Assembly (NCBI GenBank): GCA_964020155.1
Contig: OZ026550.1
Coordinates: forward strand, 2,941,352 to 2,978,851
Direction of reading: 5' to 3'
DNA from: Chondrilla cf. caribensis
Taxonomy: Eukaryota > Porifera > Demospongiae > Chondrillida > Chondrillidae
DNA length: 37,500 bases
Shown: piece by piece, positions 21,099 through 33,099 of the stretch
How positions within the stretch are numbered: the first letter of the stretch is position 1
Layout of the letters: the number at the start of each line of letters is the position of its first letter
Position numbers and translations under genes: made by a program
The notes under the pieces: generated by a model
Seen by the model: the letters and a program-made list of their open reading frames with translations, nothing else
What the model was told of the DNA's origin: nothing
The model's database searches: none

Positions 21099-21988
21099 GA
21101 GATATAGCGGATAAGTCTGCGGAAAAGTTTAAAGGTCAAAAGGCCAAAAGCAAAGCCAAATGTAGAACTAACTTTTTTCCTCCTCAATCTGCGACGAGAC
21201 AAAAAAAGAACCAGGCCCAAGGTGAGGATTCAATCTTCTGTGACGATCAGTGCAAAGCATGGCTACAAAGGAGATGCGCGGGCCTCTCATTTAAGAGATT
21301 CCAAGCCGTCTCGGATTCAAAAGATCCCTTCTATTGCCCAGTATGCCGCTTGCAGTCAAACGAGACGGAAATAGCCTCCCTGAAAGCTGACATAGGTGCT
21401 ATTGCCAAACAACTGGCCGAGATTCAGTCTTGACTTGAACCCGCCACTCCTAAAGCAGCTTCAACTCCATCCGAGGAGGTAACAAACTAATCCCAAAGCT
21501 TTGCTCCTCATAAGCAAGGCATACATACTGAAAATGCTGACACAAGCAAACCCACAAAAAGATCCTCTTTCAACCCTACCCAAAAATACAACATCGTCAT
21601 CTATGGGCTAAAGGAACACCCTCAAGCAGCACTGCCTCATAAACGAATGTGTAAAGACTGCTCTTCAGCCCACGGCATCCTGTCTACACTACACAGCTCC
21701 GTCACCGATCAATCCATTTGTGGTTGTTCACGCCTTGGAAAATTCACCCCAAATATCAACCGTCCCCTTCTCGTGAAGCTCACAAGATCCAACAACATAG
21801 CCTCCATTCTAGCCAATAGAAAGAAATTAATCGATTCTTGTTATGAGCAAATCTCAATCAAACTTTTTATGTCACCTGATGAAAGATGGATTGAAACCCT
21901 GTTATTGAAGGAACGCAGATCTCTGATGTCCTCAGGCACGAGTAGCAATCAAATCCGCATCCGTAATAACCTCCTATTATATGTCTGA
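21099..21988 (+). pseudogene. Non-LTR retrotransposon ORF1 relic
   Basis: One reading frame runs through with two in-frame stops (TGA 21431-21433, TAA near 21490). The first part has a PHD-like cysteine finger (FCDDQCKAWLQRRCAGLS, then DPFYCPVCRLQ) followed by a short coiled coil. The second part (YNIVIYGLKEHP, RLGKF, RPLLVKLTRS, LLKERRSL, IRIRNNLLLY) has the layout of ORF1 RNA-binding proteins of CR1/L2-like LINEs. These proteins bind the element RNA during retrotransposition. No ORF2 (endonuclease or reverse transcriptase) follows, so it is a dead fragment. Confidence 0.7.
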
Positions 21989-21999
21989 AATATAATGCA

Positions 22000-22983
22000 T
22001 GGCCAAGTAATCAGCTGCAAGTTCGAGTTAACCACCCCAACCAATAATGTGCATACTGTATATTATGTATGCATGTGTATTATGCATATCGGCAATCAGT
22101 ACAATTAATTTTTATAAACTTTCTAATGATGCAAATTAATGTCAGCAAGACTTGACCAGCAGGTGCTAAGGCAACACCATTATTGTGCCTAAGAGAAGCC
22201 TACAAGAAGGAAGTTAATGAACCATCTCTGTCCTCTCAGTTTCAAAGCAATAGCATACGTATATATAACCTGAGTCCTCTGTTACAATACCCCATTAGAA
22301 TGTCATGTTGCATTGAGCCATAAAGTGATCATGTATTCTCTTGAAGTGTTTTGACATAGATATAGGATTACGTTCCAATAGATTGTCACATTTAATCCCA
22401 AAACATGCAGTTTCCATGTTTATATTATTTAGGCCCAATCTGGGGTCATTTAAATTCATGCACATTGTAGTATGCAAGTTCTGTCGTAAGACAGCTAGAG
22501 GTGCACGTGTCTATTCTCAAATTGTTTTCATGTGAAACAACCACAATCTGTATGTATCATCACGTCTAATACCTGAAATGCTAGAGATCTTCATGCACAC
22601 ATACATAACCCTTTAATTGTAAGAGCATGCATGTAGAAGCTTATATAATTACATTATAAACATGCATGTAATTTTAGTGTATGTATGTATCTGAACAATT
22701 ATTATGCAATAAATAATATATAACAAATTCACATTGTAACATAAATATTAATGTACAATATAGTTATTACTATCATGTTGTTACAGGTCATCATTAGTTG
22801 TACTGTTGCTCAAGTTTATATAAATCAAATCAAAATGAAAAAGAGCAGAATACAATAAATTTGATGCAAATTCAATGATTAGGAAATGATGCAAATCAAC
22901 AGCATGCTATCCACACTTCACTTGCAGGTAATATGAAGCAAAAAATAGCACTGTTCCATTTCGGTATTATGTATATAATCAGC
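22000..22983. other. Intergenic, 3' side of receptor kinase
   Basis: AT-rich, no gene seen. The part next to 22983 should hold the 3' untranslated region of the minus-strand receptor kinase. A clear poly(A) signal on that strand was not identified. Confidence 0.5.
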
Positions 22984-25900
22984 TCACAACTGGTTTGTGC
23001 TGTTTCTCAGGTCACAATACAAATTGGTTGCACTGTCCAAGGGGGCTCCCAGCTGAACTGCCATTTCTGGATCTTGCGACTGCTGTACATACACTTGTGG
23101 TACCACAAGTTCAGACTCATTGCAACTTTCCTCTGCAGCCAGCACATCTACAATATCTTCAAATGTAGGGCGAATGTGATGATCCAGTCTCCTATAAGTA
23201 AGAAAATGTACATGGAGTATAATCGCAAAAAATTGTAATATGAAAAATTAATATTTAGAGTAACAGTATATTATTAAATATAAATTAATAGGGTGAATAT
23301 TAATATTCCTGGCTATCTGTAAATCCAACAATCAAAAGTATTATCCATATACAATATAATGGACTAAAGTTTCCAAAATTAAACATGTCCTTTAGATGGG
23401 TATCCCTAAAGCTTCTAACTAAAATACTAGCTGATTTGGTTATTTCCCATATACATGTACGTATATGTACAGTATTACTTCAATGAAATGTATATATATA
23501 TACTAGGGCAAAGTGCAGTGTGGAATTGCTTACCAGCACTGGAGCATCAGAGAATATATGAATCCCGGACAACCTGGTGGAGGATACTGAATGTAGTCCA
23601 ACTCATCGTCCTCTTCCAGAGATGTCAACCGAATGAACACCTATGTATGCAGGATACACCAGACTCGGATTACTCACACAGCAATAAAGTGTGGTTATCA
23701 CTTTACCTACATTCACAGTCATTCTGGATAAATACAGTCAATGAATAGGTGTGCATACATTAGAGTACAGACGGGTGACTGTGACCCAAACAGTCATCTT
23801 TACCTGTTTCCGTGCATATTATATGCACTTCTAAATGTGGACCGTGAATATACACATTCATATGCACAGACTACATTAAAATAATATTATATATATACAC
23901 AACCATTATACCACAGTACAAGGGAAGGACAGATTATTACAATACGAAATGCGTGACTCTATTGATTTTACCTTTTCCGATGTCAATTTAGGATATGGAC
24001 TGCTGCCAAGTGACCAGATCTCAAACAGAACCATTCCATAACTCCAAACATCACTACTTATACTAAATTTACCATGTTTCAGTGCCTGCATGTTGACAAG
24101 ATGAAATCAAACTAAGAACATACGAATATATAAGTATAAAACGTGTGTGTCTGTGTGTGTATATGCAGTGAGTGCGTGTGCATGTGTGAGTGTGTGTGTA
24201 TGAGTGTATGTTCATGTGTGTACATACATCTGTGCACATGTTTACATGTGTGTGCATGTAAGTGTATGTGTACGTGTACACATGTGTGAGCATATGAATG
24301 TGTTATTGTGTATACAGTGGAACCTCTCTATTACAAACCTCCGAATAGCAGAAACCTCTGTATTTAGGACACCATTCTGCATCCCAGTGTAGTACTGTAG
24401 TGTATTAAGTGACCTCTGAATTGAGGGAACCTCTGTAATAAGGACTAAAATCAAGGTTCCAAAGTGTCCCTAATAGAGAGGTTCCACTGTATATATTATG
24501 CATGTGTACATGAGTGTGTGTTCATATGTGTGTACATACGTATGTCTGTGTGTATGTGTGTACCTCAGGAGCTGTCCACCTAACAGGTATTTCGCCAACT
24601 TTTCTGGTATAGTAGTCAGAATAGCTCAAATCACGAGACAACCCAAAATCTGAGATCTGCATATTAATGCAAATTTGCCTTTGTTTAATTCAAATTTTGC
24701 AACATATGTATTTTTGAGGTCAAAAAAAAATATGTAATCTGAGGTCAAATATATAATATGTATACATTTTCAAAGCCTGCATGCAATATAGTGTCCATAC
24801 CTTACAATTCCATCCCTTATCTAGTAAGACATTATGAGCAGCCAAATCACGATGGATGAAATGCTTTTTTGAAAGATACTCCATTCCCTGAGCAATTTGC
24901 TGACAGAACGTCAATAGCATTTGCGGTACAGTATTGTCCAGCTGTCCTTGACTATTATTGGATGGAACACACAAATTAACAAATAATCCAAATAATAAAC
25001 AATGTTAACTAATATGCTGTTGGGATGCTATTCAAGGATTTCGAAAGTCAAAAGATAACAGAATTAAATTTACTAATCTATAATTCAGTTCGTTTGAAAT
25101 TGTTTGTTCGCGATTCGGGCAAAAACTACTGCACGGGGCGCCGCCAAACTCTCAAGGATTACAAAGTACAGTGTCTTCCACGGGTTAAAATCGACCGTCT
25201 AACTGTCCATGAGGAGAACCGTCGATTTCCGGTTTTTCCTTCGCGGATGATGGCCATTTTTAATTATCGTCCCAGTGACTTCTGGTTATCGGATGATTCG
25301 GTTGGCTGCCGTCTAACGATCAAATTTAAACTTACCGCTGTTATAGCAACTACCCTCTGTGGCCACCAGCGAAGATGCGAACGACTCGCCGTAGCAGGTG
25401 AGCCCGCCAAAGGCGGGCTCACTTACTAGTTACATAATATGTAGCTATGGTGTACAAGATGAGTATAAATTCACAACAGTCTAGGATAAACTATAAAGTG
25501 AAAATGACACAAATACAATGACACAAAAATGACACAAATACAATGATGTAGAGGCTCATTGTTCTCAATATCACAATGCAGAACAAAATTTTACAGTCAT
25601 GTGATACAAAATAATTGCAATAGTACAACTGGAAGGTCTTCACTTGTCATGTACAGTGAATATTCGTTAATCTGCCCCAGGTAATCTGCCAAACCGTTTT
25701 ATCTGCCATAATAATATATTATAATGAAATGAATTCGCTTGTATGGCTACGCTATACAAGTAATCCGCCATGTCGCAATTCTGCCATCCACCATTCTTCT
25801 GTGTACCAATTTGCACTTTTGTGTGGGTTTCAGTTACAGATAATCTGCCAATTTTTAAGAAGTTGTCTTAGTGTAGAGCAAAATAGCAGCAAAGCGTTCT

Positions 25901-28900
25901 AAAATTAACTTGATAATAAAGCAGAAGAAGTAGATTTCTGATTGCAGAAAGAGGAATCCAACGACAACACAAAAATTACTCACAGACTGTTTCTCAAAGA
26001 TAAAATAACAAATAGTAGGAGACATCTCGAAGAAGATCAGTATAATCCTCCAAAATTTTGCCTGAAGCAATTACGGCGGATTAACGAATATTCACTGTAC
26101 CTGACCAAGACCTTTGAATTCCGGGTTCAAATATAGTACAATTACAACTACGTATTTATATTATAATAAATATTGTTCTATTTTATGTAACACAGGCACA
26201 TTTGTACACTACAAATAACTTAACAATATGCCCAATCTAGAGGAAAATGGGGCTATGACAAAATCTGACAGATTTTTCAAACTACTAAATTAACAACTTT
26301 GTCCAACTACGTACATGTAATGATCAACATACGTACACTACCACATGTAAAACACACTTCACTGTACACTCATAAGATGGTGTATGTATGCTAATACTTT
26401 AATTTCAGCTTGATCAAATAGTCCTTTAAATCTCCATTTTCTAAGAGTTCCAGAATCAGCATCATCTATAAAAATACAGATATAAATCATCTGTAGTCTG
26501 ATGGTGCAGTCAGGTGCAACAGGCATCATTCTGTACCTGCTGAACCACAAGGCAGTGGATCATTGTATATTGGTCATGGGTTAGTAAACAGTCAGATAAT
26601 GTATACGTGCACGTGTAATATGATTTTTTGAATCAACACCTTTAATTCACTCAACTGCTTTTTAAATATAATACTTGCAAATATTTGCTCAATTGTATTA
26701 ATTGGAGCTGATTGACACCAAAGGTTTACTCACTGGTTCCCCAACAGTGATGATCCCAAAGAGCCAAATTATACAAGGATGCCTGAATTGGCCCATGATG
26801 GCTGCTTCTTGTAAAAGTGCAATTTTTTCTTCAGCAGAAGCATCTTTTCTCATCATTTTCACTGCTACCTGAATATTACCAACGTGAGTGGATAGGGTTC
26901 CTTCACACACAGTGCCAAAGTGACCATGTCCCAAAGTATCACCAAAACTGCAAATAATACAAAATTTTACAGAAGCCTCACAAGTGTTTTCAGATATATT
27001 ATAACCTGTACTGTCATAAAATCGCAATAATACATTATCATAGGGCCAGAATACAAGTAGGTAGAAAGGATACAAGGTAGTGAAAGTATTTACGTACGTG
27101 TATAATTGCAATATAATAATATTGCAATTGTATCAAAGACGATGTCATTATTATTGGTGGAATCAACTCCCTGAGTATCATAAACGCTATACCATAATAC
27201 TGCTTTATATTATTATGTACATAGTATATCATATGTGCTAGTTTTCAAAGGAATTTTCAAGTACGGTACATTTGTTTATACGTATATATATTTGCAACAT
27301 TTCTCATTAATTTCTTTAAAACAAGCTACATACATTATATAATATAGGCCCACTCATTTGTCAACTCATAAACATACACTTTATATTCGCATGTAAAGCA
27401 GATCGACAGACTCTGGCAAGACAGAACCCTGGTCTCCCCATACTTTTTGCCTTCCAGTAGGAATCTTGAGACTTCCTACTTCTTTCAGATGCAAGAGAGA
27501 TGTTTGATAAAAAATAAAAGCATTACTCTGCTGCCCAATCTAGTCTATGATTGAAATGGTCTCAGTTCACTCCAAGTAAAGCTGTCTCCGAAAATTCAAG
27601 TAACAAAATTAAAAAAAAGACAAGTGATCATGTAAAACTCTTGCCAAAAGGTTGGCCTATATAATATGTATATGGAGAATTATAAATATATCAGCAGATT
27701 TGGTGTAGGTACGTATGTATTAACTATATATAGTAAGGGTGGGGTGAGCTGAGGCTTAACTCAACAAACAACACAGCGAAAATGGATAACAAATACGGTA
27801 CAATATGGATCCCGTGACACAATCAGAATACAGTTAAGTGCCGCTCCCCGTATTGCTCGGTAAATAACGGGTTCAGTGATGTCGTAGCTAACGTGTTGTT
27901 TTCAAAATTTTCTCATAGTTGAGGCGTTTCATCTATTATTGTCTAGTCAGAAGGATGAAATCATGCTGATGTGTGGCTGTTTTTGGCTGGATTTGAAGAA
28001 TAGGCAGCCTCGGAAAAGAACGCACGCTCCTCAGAAAAGGATATTTCCAACGCTAGTTCCGCTGTTAGCATCCAAAATCATCCTTGTCTAAGTGCACCTC
28101 CGACTCCAGTACTATCCTTCAACTAGGATGGGAGTTCTTTAGTCTAATAGTAAGCTCCATCAGGAAATCTACAGATTTTTCCTAATTGCGGGACCAAAAG
28201 CATGATGATTTTAAGAAGGCAAATTCAATTCTAGAAGAACATCCTCTGGTAATAAGCCGTATATTACAGGCTCTAAAAGGAATTAGGTATCCCGTGAACA
28301 TTCAACGAATTAGACGTCCACCACGTGTAAGTTGTTTTACCCATTATTGCAATTATAATAACTGGTTTATACTGTATTGTTCATGCATTTAGGCAACAAG
28401 TAAAGCCTTACAAACTCCACTGCTGAATATCATTTTGAAGCTTCCTTGCGGTAAGTTTTTTTGATTCATGAAATATCCACTTTTCACTATGCTTGTGTTA
28501 TAGACATTTGCTTCTTTATCCCAAATTGAAATGAAGACTTTACAGAAGGTAAAGGAGAAGGAGCCAGATTTGAAAATGCAATGTGGAACAGTGCCTGATG
28601 AGCGTCTGTGGTCTGATGTAGTGCTCAGATGTGAGTGTGTGTGTGTATAGTGTGTGTGTGTGTGTGTGTGTGTGTGTCCGTAGTGTGTGTTTCGGCAGGG
28701 AGCTAACATGGTGTACCTGTTTGTTAAGTGACTTGGTTTAAAGTGTACACTGTCTGCTCTTTATGTATTGTCAAGATGTGTCATCTTTTGGCAATACACC
28801 TGTCAAGATGTGTCAACTTTCAGCAGGGAGCTGACTTAGTGTGCTTGTTTTTTGTGTGATGTGGTTTAAAGTGTACACTGTCTGCTCTTTATATATTGTC

Positions 28901-31196
28901 AGATGTGTCATCTTTCGGCAATACACCTGTCAAGATGTGTCATCTTCCAGCGGGGAGCTGACATAGTGTACCAGTGTGTGCTAATGTGACATGCTTGTTG
29001 CATGACAAGTTTGTGCACCAGTAAATTATAAATGGATGCAAGTTAATTATAACTAGCTGTCTTAGTGCTTTAAGTGTAACAGCTAAACTTGTTCTTTACC
29101 CTTTTTTAGGTGCTGAACCAACAAGGGCGCCAGCAGAATGTTTACTACCACCATCAACCATAACTAGGAATCATCGGACTGTTACGATCAATAAGAAGAA
29201 TGTGCTGCAGTTTATCAACTTTGATTTTAAATGCTACGGACCTATTTCTTCTGGAGTCGCCAAATAAGTACTCTAAGTACAAAACAATGATAAATCCACT
29301 TGAATGCGCTGGAAGAGCATCCATTCCACGATTCTGGTTTGTCTTTGTCATCTGTATTCACGGGCAAGAAGATACCTGTGTATATTGAGCGAACGGCTTA
29401 TTTCCGAGTTAATCGACGGCCATGTTCACAGTACATACTGTGATACAATATGCCAATACGATAACACATGTGCCCGTACATACACCGTACGGGAACTTGT
29501 GTAAATCTCGTCCTATGCGTATTAACGGGAACGGTTTTGACGCATAAACGGGCCCGTGCACAACACACGTTTTCCCTGTGCAACTACACTACAATAATAT
29601 ATGCCCAGTAAATTTTACAAAAGGATAATAGAATGAATCTAAAAAATTATAATTAATATAATCATGTGTTTACAGCAGGGCTGTTTACTCACAGATGTGA
29701 CCATCTACACATAAGTATGTACAGTAGGCTGCTCACCTTATCAGTCTTCTCGGGATTTCAAGGCAGTGATTGTCCATTAACATGTCTTGAAGTAAATCCA
29801 TTTCTGAAGGAGGTTGTCTGTATGGATGATCGTGAGTGGATTCTTTCTCTTTTACCTTACATGGGAAAAATGACGTGATGAAATGTCAATTATAGAATGC
29901 ATTAGCAGAGGGTCTGGTTGCTAAGGACCAAGCACGTTACAAATTTTAGTAGATGTAGTATGTTTGAATATATATTATGATAAATGATCATTTTTGGATT
30001 AAAAAATAAAGAGACACAGCTGCTGTATGACCAACAACTCACATCATCTGATTCTGATGCAATGGTCTCATCATCTCCAAGTACTAGAGCTTTTATAGCC
30101 TTGTGCTGTAGTAGAGTTGACAATTCTTCCTCCTTGCTAATAGGTCTGCAGACAATCATATTATTCGCCATCATAAATCTTCCTGTTAGTGAGTAGAAAA
30201 GAGACCGATATTCTAACATTACAGGGATTACACTTATTAGTCTGGTAAGTAGAAGAATTCAGCCAACATACCCCCTTTTCTCCTGATTCTCCGAAACATT
30301 ATACTGACAATCAAACAAACGATAACAGCACCAATACAGCATAGTATAGCAAGAGGCACCAATACTGCAATGAATGTGATATCATGATCAGCTTCTGGAT
30401 TGAGAGGAGTAGTATTCACTAGTACGGTGGCTATGAAATTTAAAATAACCATGTAATATCCAGGAATATTCTGAAAGGGCAAATAATGCAAAAATGATTG
30501 CAAGATGTGGGACTTACGTGAATTACACATCGGTGTGGGTGACATTGCCACATCTACAAAATTAATCATACAATAATATATTTAGTGTAAATCACCTTCC
30601 AATTGTAGCCTCAACTATAATATGTACGTACAGATCAGCATAGCAACAATCAACAAATGTTCACACAAGACACTCACCAAATAGTGGAGAGATCATCGGA
30701 GAATGCCCCTTTAAAGACTCTACAATGGTAATGGGTATAATTTGCAGATCACTCCCTTGCCTGTAAATGTAATGAGGGGGGGCTAACTTGGATACTGCGA
30801 CAACTCCTACATTCCAGTAACTTGAGACCACAAATACTAAGTAATCTCCACTTTCAACCTCTATGGTTGAATGAGGCATTATTTGAACTGTAGTGACATC
30901 GGTGGTATTTATGTCAAAACTCTCTAGTTCAGCTTTAGTTCTGATATTTAAGGCATTTTCCTCGAGCACACCTAATCTTAAAGCTGCCTTCACAGTAGAA
31001 TTGGTATCATTCAAAAATGTTTTAGCATTATCATTAAGCTGTACTGCCACATTCCAACCATTAATGTTACCACTGCAAACAAATGTGAGAGTTGGTAAAA
31101 AGTAGAAACCATCGGTAATCAATGAAAAATTCCCAATTCCACCATCAATCTCAGGCTCAAAGTCTTCAAAGTTATCCAAGCAATAATCACAAACAC
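22984..31196 (-). CDS. Receptor tyrosine kinase with orphan ectodomain (5' exon missing)
   Basis: Thirteen minus-strand exons join in consistent phases to 650 codons: 31196-30678, 30553-30518, 30430-30272, 30182-30043, 29920-29856, 29817-29737, 26947-26734, 26465-26398, 24951-24801, 24656-24564, 24085-23972, 23640-23534, 23191-22984. The ectodomain (about 190 residues) has an N-terminal CDYC, a [15 protein letters not shown] strand-like segment and several N-x-T sites, and matches no domain I know. One transmembrane helix ([20 protein letters not shown]) is followed by FRRIRRK. The kinase is complete: GHGHFGTV loop, [12 protein letters not shown] (usual HRDLAARN), DFG, paired activation tyrosines [21 protein letters not shown] and RPTF. 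The C-terminal tail has tyrosines in VYVQQ and LYCDL as possible docking sites. It should be a plasma-membrane receptor. The 5' exon and the signal peptide were not found. The donor after 26398 (gtatta) is weak. The large intron 26948-29736 holds other elements. Confidence 0.88.
24115..24310. repeat. Degenerate GT-rich tract in receptor kinase intron
   Basis: An imperfect tgtgtg/catgtg tract lies between kinase exons, directly beside the MITE at 24315 and continuing after it to about 24560. Confidence 0.8.
24315..24489. mobile_element. MITE, 175 bp, Tc1/mariner-pogo type
   Basis: Terminal inverted repeats CAGTGGAACCTCTCTATTA and TAATAGAGAGGTTCCACTG are flanked by TA on both sides (24313-24314 and 24490-24491). 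No coding capacity. The TA target and the CAGTGG ends fit Tc1/mariner-pogo elements. It lies in the intron between receptor kinase exons 24085 and 24564. Confidence 0.9.
25020..25429 (+). mobile_element. Possible Helitron-type 3' end
   Basis: A GC-richer island in an AT-rich intron ends with a perfect 11-bp hairpin GTGAGCCCGCC-AAA-GGCGGGCTCAC followed three bases later by CTAG and then T (CTAG at 25426-25429). A hairpin just before CTRR is the hallmark of Helitron 3' ends. The 5' border is not defined: a TC start near 25033 is only a guess. No helicase is encoded, so it would be non-autonomous. Confidence 0.4.
25654..26097. mobile_element. MITE, 444 bp, TA target
   Basis: The left end CAGTGAATATTCGTTAATC and the right end GATTAACGAATATTCACTG are inverted repeats flanked by TA (25652-25653, 26098-26099). 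Internal 'aatctgcca' words recur. No coding. It lies in the receptor kinase intron 24952-26397. A solo, diverged right end of the same family is at about 35161-35187. Confidence 0.88.
28009..29180 (+). other. Plus-strand exon-like segments inside receptor kinase intron
   Basis: On the strand opposite to the receptor, several segments look spliced. About 28009-28100 is Ser-rich ([18 protein letters not shown]). 28202-28327 reads [20 protein letters not shown] with a CGT|gtaagt donor. 28394-28451 reads [17 protein letters not shown] with a gtaagt donor. 28502-28630 reads [21 protein letters not shown] tttttag acceptor lies near 29110. The phase between the third and fourth segments does not fit, giving an early stop, so this is either a decayed gene or a wrong model. 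The family is not recognised. A GT tract sits at 28651-28677. Confidence 0.3.
29200..29640. other. Intron DNA, GC-rich island
   Basis: No gene recognised. Bases 29390-29590 are richer in CpG and 'acgg' words than the flanks and end in 'ttccctgtgc', reminiscent of the right end of the transposon at 20177. A matching left end was not found. Confidence 0.3.
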
Positions 31197-31885
31197 CTGC
31201 ATAAATAACAAACAGATAACACTCACAATTCATATCCCTTCCCATCAAATTAATGAATTCACCAGGTCAATAGTTAAGAATAATCTAAGCAAACTGACGG
31301 TATAACGAGTAATTGCATCATAATTTTGCAAAGCCTATAAGCTAGACTAGCATAACAGTGTAAAATTGAAGACATAACAACAAAAATAATCCATTTCTGT
31401 AAAATCTTAGGGATCACCGCAGCTTTGTCCAGCACGCTCATAAGTGTTGTATGTATTACAACTGTTGGTATACAACAAATCATTATATCATTTGTTTCCA
31501 TGCATGTCCCATCCCATTACCAGACTGAATGTAATCTGGTCACATGTTCCTCAAATCTCAGTAAGACTATATATTAACAATAAAGCTTCAAAGAATATGG
31601 CATAATATGTATTATGACATATTCTTTGAAATTTGCGCGGAAACTTGAAATGTCCGGATATTATTTCTTTTGTTCCGGCAAAATGTCTGCACAGTATAAT
31701 ATGTATGTATGTATAATGTTCCTGCGCGTAACCGCAACGATGAAATTATATTGCGCGAAATAAGTTCTAAGACTTGCCATCAGTTAGGTACACGTGAGAG
31801 AGTGTCCTCATTGTGGCTAGATGCAATTTCGTTCGGCAGTTATATGTATATCTATAGGTCCTCTTTGCACATAGATAACCGGTAA
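31197..31885. other. Upstream of receptor kinase exon, no gene seen
   Basis: AT-rich. The missing 5' exon of the receptor should lie here or further right, but no signal-peptide exon with a phase 1 donor could be supported. The only structured feature is a 44-base near-palindrome at 31587-31630 (20-base arms, loop atgt, one mismatch). Confidence 0.4.
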
Positions 31886-32115
31886 CTAACGTCTGATCTG
31901 CTGTTGGGAGACTCGTTCACACCTACCCCACCGATGACAAATCTTAAACTTCAGCACTTGATCGATGGTAAGGTTTGCGAATACCTTCGCTTCTATTGTG
32001 TACTCGAAATCCTCAGTTTCAAAGAGGGTTGCCGCTCTTTCAACCAGTTTGGTCCTATTTCCTGTCGTTGGCAATTAGTGTTCCTTCACGAAAGCCTCAA
32101 GTCAGGCTACAATCG
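31886..32115 (-). pseudogene. SAP-domain-like relic
   Basis: Read on the minus strand with stops ignored, the frame gives LEAFVKEH, stop, LPTTGNRTKLVERAATLFET. That resembles the SAP motif (two helices with a G-N/K-K-x-x-L-V-x-R centre), a DNA-binding element. Two in-frame stops (before LEAF and before LPTT) and a poly-T tract upstream show decay. The remaining frame continues to YTIEAKVFANLTIDQVLKF. Its parent gene or transposon is unknown. Confidence 0.4.
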
Positions 32116-32159
32116 CAGTAGATGGCGAAAAAAAAAAAACAATTCCCCTCACAGCTGCC

Positions 32160-32969
32160 TATACTAGTCCATACATTCGCGCGAACTCGTTCACCGTTGA
32201 CCTCGGTGACCCCATTATTGTGGGCGGTGGGCGTAACTATGCATATGGTCTATTAGAAATTGGGTTAGAATTCGTGCGCTGAAGCTCCGTCGAACGTAAT
32301 CTTCAGCGAAGGTTCTTCTGAACCTAAGAAAGACAACTCAATTTACTTGTTACTAGACGTTTTATTGCAGCATGAATTGTAGTATTAAGGATTAAGGGTC
32401 TATGGTTGAAGAAACGATATTTTTTTTTGAAATTTGCACATCTGATCAAAATTCGTGAGTGTCTGGTCAAATGTAACATTGTCCAGACAAAATGTCCAGC
32501 CAATGTCTGGTCAAATGTGACTTTGTCTAGACAAAGTGTCCAGGCACTTTCTAAAAGTTAGCGTGAGCACTGAAAACACATTAGATATGTATGTACAGTC
32601 TGATTTTTAGATCAATTTTAGCATCAAATGTTGGAAATTGACCTTATAGTTAACAGCTTTATATTACATGCATAAATTCATTGCCCCTGACTGGTCTTGA
32701 ATCTGAACAACTGACAATAAAATGAACAAACATCAATGGTGCTCTGTGTAAGCAGAGTACTACAGAAATCTAAGTGCATGTGTACAATTAACACTTCTGG
32801 GGGTTATATAAGTTATTTACCCAAAATCCCAGGTGTTGCTAATAATTCAAAATTACTGCAGCAAAATGACTTAGATAGGGCTTGAGTCTGTACACTGTGT
32901 GATGGCTGATTTTGGAGTGTGTACAAAATGCGGATGCATCTGTGTTTATGAGGTTCATTCATTTTGTAG
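32160..32969. other. Noncoding stretch
   Basis: No gene seen. Contains a short tandem-like set of 'gtctggtcaaatgt' and 'gtccagacaaa' words at about 32460-32545. Confidence 0.4.
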
Positions 32970-33067
32970 AAAACACAGCAGAGGAATGGAACCTCAATGA
33001 GGAATACAGTAAGAAAGGTGGTAAAGGGTACATATCCAAAGATAGCCTGCAGTTTGAAGAAATCCTT
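32970..33067 (+). other. Isolated exon candidate
   Basis: The acceptor ttcattttgtag and the donor gtaagc bound an open 98-base segment (phase 1 in, phase 0 out) reading NTAEEWNLNEEYSKKGG and GYISKDSLQFEEIL. Coding-like composition, but no partner exon was identified and the family is not recognised. Confidence 0.3.
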
Positions 33068-33099
33068 GTAAGCATGTCATGTTTATGCATATGTGCATA

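Noticed and set aside
27400..27530. Minus-strand open stretch [15 protein letters not shown] as an extra receptor exon
   Set aside because: The flanking exons 29737 and 26947 already join in phase, and this stretch lacks a good donor.
29390..29590. Second copy of the CACAGGG-ended transposon
   Set aside because: Only 'ttccctgtgc' resembles its right end and no left end is present.
31200..31260. Short exon MGRDMN as the 5' end of the receptor
   Set aside because: It would need an intron of about 30 bases and has no signal peptide.
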